From assembly GCA_028023455.1 (NCBI GenBank), contig JAQFVV010000185.1, positions 1,751,239 to 1,815,238 on the forward strand: a stretch of DNA of 64,000 bases. The letters run 5' to 3'. Origin of the DNA: Epiperipatus broadwayi (Eukaryota; Onychophora; Udeonychophora; Euonychophora; Peripatidae). Of the stretch, positions 60,265 to 64,000 are shown in pieces (the stretch's first letter is position 1; each line of letters begins with the position of its first letter). The notes beneath the pieces are model-generated. The model made no database searches, was not told the origin of the DNA, and saw nothing but the letters and a program-made list of their open reading frames with translations. Both the position numbers and the translations under genes were made by a program.

Positions 60265-61735
60265 TTATAACTTCCACTTAAAACCAAATTTAATTCTCGT
60301 AAAAAACTCCTCTAATGGTTATCTTGATTCAGATAAACTTTTTAACTGAAACACAAACTTCATTTTACACTTGATTTTATTATTGCACAACCCTATATAA
60401 TCATACAATAGATTTTACAAAGGTAAATTGTCATAATTAGTACTCAGTTGATATTTAACTTTATTGATAGTTTTCCTTAAATCAATCCAACTAGATTTTT
60501 CTGGACCAACAGTTTTCATTTTACAATGAATTTTAGTATTCATCATGATTTTATCATTATATGTCAAATCAAATAATCAGTTTTCATTGACAAAAATCTT
60601 CCATTTGCAATTTATTTTATCATTATCAATTGGATATTGACTCAGTAAATATTGATCATCTATATTATATGGATGTAAAATATTTTTTATTTGACATTTT
60701 ATTTTAGATTCTCTTAAGATTTCTTTCTCACAATCAAACAAACTTTTTACATCCATTGTCATCCTAGGTTTCATTTTACAAGAAATCCTACTATGTAATC
60801 GTACCTTTCTCTCATGAACAAATTTAAAAATGCTGCCTTTCTTAAAATGAGTTTCAACTTCATCTTCTATTAAGAAATTCTCCTCATCTTTGAAGATTAT
60901 TCTCCTTATATTATGTTCATCAATTTTGTTGGGCATCTTACTTAAATGCTCATCTATCCTAAATTCAATCTTATGGCTATCTACTATTTCCCTTTTTACA
61001 ATACTCATTTTTTTCAATCCTACTTTCTTAATTTCTTCTTTGAATTTACTAGAAATAAAATCATTTCTTATACCCTTATCAACATGCTCTTTCTTGTTGT
61101 TTTGCATCTGAGAATCAAGATTGGTAATAGAGCTCCAAAGTTTCTCATTAGAAGCTTTTATTTTCTCTTCCAATTGATCCTGAGAACTCTTTATTTTCTC
61201 TTCCAACTGAGAAAATCTCTCTTTATTCTCTCCTTCGTTATGAGACAACCTTTGATTTAGCTCAGTTATTCTACTATTTATCTCTTCACTTGCTCTTTTG
61301 CACTTGATATCAAAAAAATCTTTATGAATCTTTAATTATTTTTGAGTTAGCTGATAATACTCATGGATTTTGTCATCGATCAATTCTACATTTTTCATTC
61401 TCAATAGTTCTATTTTAAAATCCATGTCCTCTTTTAATGCTTTTAAATCCTCCTCATTTTTATCAAATCTACTATCAAAAATACACTTCATGTTTTCCAA
61501 GTTATCCTCAAATTTTTTATTCATATTCTCTTTATTGTCATCTAATTTTTTATTCATTTCATCTTTATTATTATCTAATTTTTTATTCATTTGATCTATC
61601 CTTTGACTCATATCTTCTTTGTTATCATCAAAATTTTTATTCATATCATTTTTCATTTGATTCATGTCCTCTTTCATTTCCTGCATAAATTTCATTAACA
61701 TATTAAAATCACTACTATTTTCAGAATTCTTACTA
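60265..61735 (-). pseudogene. gag-like frame: coiled coil followed by a ~28-residue repeat array
   Basis: One reading frame runs from about 61735 to 60265 with in-frame stops at 61336, 60577, 60415 and 60319. The first part (to about 61100) is a highly charged coiled coil with tandem MNKKLDDNKE units (11 residues), then EEKIK units, like the N-termini of the other two Gags here. From about 60990 the character changes: the motif (R/K)-I-x-C-(K/Q)-x-K occurs at about 60789 (RISCKMK), 60705 (KIKCQIK), 60618 (KINCKWK), 60534 (KIHCKMK) and 60372 (KIKCKMK), with weaker versions at about 60462 (KVKYQLS) and 60297 (RIKFGFKWK). The spacing is about 24-30 residues. No WW capsid motif, zinc knuckle, protease or RT is seen. 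The last three stops fall inside the array, so it once extended further in one frame. Function unknown; an RNA-binding or structural Gag part is a guess. Confidence 0.65.
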
Positions 61736-62481
61736 CTTAAACTTCTTCTAACTCTTTTTCTTTAGTATCTCTCATTTTGCTATCTAATAAGTATTTTCTT
61801 AAATATCTCTATAATATCTAATTTGAAATGGACTAATTTAATATTAACCTTCCTTACATATCAACACTACCACCTTCCATCGACCCACAATTCCACATAA
61901 GTTCATACAAGAAAAAAAAAACTTGACCATATGCTAGACAATATATACCTCTCCCAACTGTTTTAACTTCATATGCCTACATCAATGTACAACTTTAATC
62001 ATGTTGCAATCTTATGCCAATATCACCAACATTTAACTTATTGCTATCGAAGATATTTTATTTTATAATCATATTATACTTTATTTACCCAAAAGTAAAC
62101 CACATACTTTATTTATGATCTTTTCTAAAACTGATTTGAGTCAGGATCATCCACATGACTTTAAATTAATATAATTTATCAACTTGAGAAATATTATTCA
62201 CAACTTGATCACACTGATTAAATCTTACTAACACTTTTTTAAAAATAACTACAACATCTCAAACGAAAATAACTACTTTAATCATAGGGCTCACACGTGA
62301 CTTAGGCAACAAGGATCCTAAAGATAACTTTATCACCAGCAATCATAAACACATTGAGCCACACATTTTTGGAATGCCATATCCTCCAATTTTGACTTGA
62401 TATAGCTAGCAATCATCCTTCAACCTGTCTTACACACTCTATATTATATCCTGAAACCTCCAATTAACCAATCAGCCTATA

Positions 62482-62645
62482 CACTTGGGCACCATAATCT
62501 GCCTTTGTGACCTACCATACTCTCATTATCATTGGATAATCAGGCCCAAACATTTCAGGGCGCCATAATACACCTCTGTGACCTTCTCTGTGGATCATCA
62601 ACTAGTCTAGACTCACGTTTGGTGGTATAATTCACCTTTGTGTCC
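62482..62645 (-). promoter_or_regulatory. three tandem 'LTR end + 11-base spacer + PBS' modules
   Basis: Plus strand PBS complement, 11 bases, then TGTGACC or TGTGTCC, three times: PBS-like 62482-62494 with TGTGACC at 62506; 62558-62565 with TGTGACC at 62577; 62617-62627 with TGTGTCC at 62639. Minus-strand PBS strings are TGGTGCCCAAGTG, TGGCGCCCTGAAATG and a mutated TACCACCAAACGTGAG, all related to the tRNA-Lys PBS. The outer two modules are in the leader and LTR edge; the third lies inside the LTR, as does its copy at 54908-54945 in the 3' LTR. Confidence 0.65.
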
Positions 62646-64000
62646 CTCTCTTTGAATGCTGGAATCATATATACGAATCTGGTCACACATTTCATGCCAC
62701 AAGATCTACCCTTTGTAACCTTCACTACCTGAATAATCAAGAATATAAGCATAAAGAAACAAAGATGTTAAACTAATCAGATAATTCCTTTATTGAACAA
62801 AACTAGCATGAAACTATAGATCTAAAGAAGATCATAAGGTGATTAATAAAGATAATAACTTCTGATCAAACCAGCTTTGAAATCCACACAAACAAAATGT
62901 GATGAGCTAAATTTGATATTCAGCAAACCAATAAATAACTAATAATTATATCTATGGAATGATTATGTAATTAAAATTATAAGTGAAATAATAAATAAAT
63001 TATGATGTAGATGACTAAATGGATATTGAAAATAAGTAATAATTAAATAGTAGAATGAAATGAGTCTACAAATCAAGAGAAAAGAATGAAGATGTATGAG
63101 AATAATGAGTGATTAAGATGATGATAGAATAATAGTGAATGAATAGTTAAGATGCTAGAACAATAAAAGTTACTGTATGATTAATCAATAATGATAATGA
63201 ATTAATGTCAAATGAGAATGAATAAATAAAAGAACATAAACAATGTTGATGATGGAGACTGAAATGTTAAATTATAAACTAATATTGTATTAAATGGTAT
63301 GAAAATAAGCTAAATAAAAATAGGGATTCCAAGCTTGACACAACCAGAATATTTATCATAAAGTTAAAACAAGCTATACATTTTATGACAAAAAAAGTAA
63401 TTTATACCTTAAAGTTTGATTGACTTTCATAAAACAGTGAAAGTAATCTAATTCAAGTCCAACTATAATAAATAACTAGCTATAAAATTTACTACAAATT
63501 CAAATTCTACCTTGAAACTTAAGAACTAATTCTTCTCAGGGTTCAAACACTCAAAGATCATTATACAAAATATACTTGGATCAGTGAGAGGGATTTTACC
63601 ACTCCCCAAATATAATGCACATAACAACTCTTAATATAAACTCAAATTAACAACTATATTGAGCAATTCTACGGAAACTTTATACACTCAATACCTATTA
63701 TAAACCTTAAAATTTAAGAAATGGGAATAACTTTTTAATAACTAAATACAATAACTTACCAAATTTTATTTCTCAAATATTTATAAACCATGTGATCAAG
63801 ATCAGTGAATGACAGCTCTGCAGGTTCAACTAAACCGATTAAACCAATATTAAGTGTTTATCTTTTAGTATATCACTTAAAATAATATATACTCAAGGTT
63901 AATACCATTTGGATCATTAAGTGATGATGCCTTAGATGTACTCATAAATCATAAGGCTTAACAAAATATATTATGATATACTGACATATAGTTAATTTTA
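62577..64000 (-). repeat. 5' LTR of the third LTR element (partial, window end)
   Basis: Aligns with 54871-56310 nearly base for base, with small indels. The shared TCTCTTTGAATGCTGGAATC lies at 62650 and 54943. It is cut by the window end. No coding frame; 62555-62752 is incidental. Confidence 0.85.

Larger units (their letters stand above)
54871..64000 (-). mobile_element. gag-like-only LTR retrotransposon with ~5-kb LTRs (runs off window end)
   Basis: A direct repeat of at least 1.4 kb (54871-56310 and 62577-64000) continues past the window on the right. On the left the 3' LTR can be followed to 59848, where the plus strand reads AAGTCACA, the complement of TGTGACTT. Next to it is a purine tract on the minus strand (AAGGGGGGGTAT). 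The LTR would thus run TGTGAC...GTCACA over about 4978 bp. The internal region 59849-62576 (2.7 kb) holds a PBS region and one long, interrupted gag-like frame, with no protease, RT or integrase. Insertion is in (TA)n on the left. The right flank is not visible, so the target duplication cannot be checked. Confidence 0.77.

Noticed and set aside
60890-61688. Plus-strand frames rich in Phe, Leu and Ser (60890-61260, 61370-61688)
   Set aside because: They are the antisense shadow of the Lys/Glu/Asn-rich coiled coil on the minus strand.
1-64000. CRISPR array, rRNA operon or prokaryotic genes
   Set aside because: No short regular repeats with unique spacers, no rRNA-like sequence and no operon-like coding density. 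Everything points to eukaryotic repeat DNA.

Overview
This is AT-rich nuclear DNA from a eukaryote, almost certainly an animal. It is packed with (TA)n microsatellites and decayed retroelements, and I find no convincing host gene, rRNA gene or CRISPR array. Penelope-like elements with GIY-YIG endonucleases, Ty3/gypsy elements, tRNA-like repeats and a tandem repeat carrying type I hammerhead ribozymes together point to an invertebrate-type metazoan genome. I cannot name the species. Nearly all coding sequence is pseudogenic, with stops and frameshifts.

Layout. 1-2272 is one copy of an unclassified dispersed repeat (R1); a second, inverted copy lies at 45345-46771 plus 50592-51290. 3780-4796 is a retroposed concatemer of a ~330-bp repeat with a 12-bp target duplication. 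7003-8470 is a palindrome of two Penelope 3' ends. 12306-15023 is a ~405-bp tandem array, a retrozyme by its structure, carrying seven hammerhead ribozymes, three with an intact core. It abuts a degenerate Penelope element at 15039-18605. 18618-22230 is a lone 5' LTR plus primer-binding site of a gypsy family.

22332-45307 is one gypsy element on the minus strand: 3' LTR 22332-26083, degenerate gag-pol 26650-32073, 5' LTR 32500-45307. Its pol is split by a 302-bp hairpin element. Its 5' LTR is split by a second, gag-only LTR element (34950-40849) and by an unrelated 3.2-kb insertion (41758-44915). 46772-50591 looks like a solo LTR inside R1. 54871 to the window end is a third LTR element on the minus strand, with ~5-kb LTRs and a gag-like frame that ends in a repeat array instead of a recognisable capsid.

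Three themes stand out. (1) Hammerhead ribozymes: a tandem array alternating intact and broken ribozymes with an 809-bp dimer period, plus eroded hammerheads in three Penelope families. (2) The LTR elements carry tRNA-Lys-like primer-binding sites, and several LTR edges contain tandem copies of an 'LTR end + spacer + PBS' module, as if LTRs have grown by absorbing old primer-binding sites. (3) Every LTR insertion whose two ends are visible sits in (TA)n with a 4-bp ATAT duplication.
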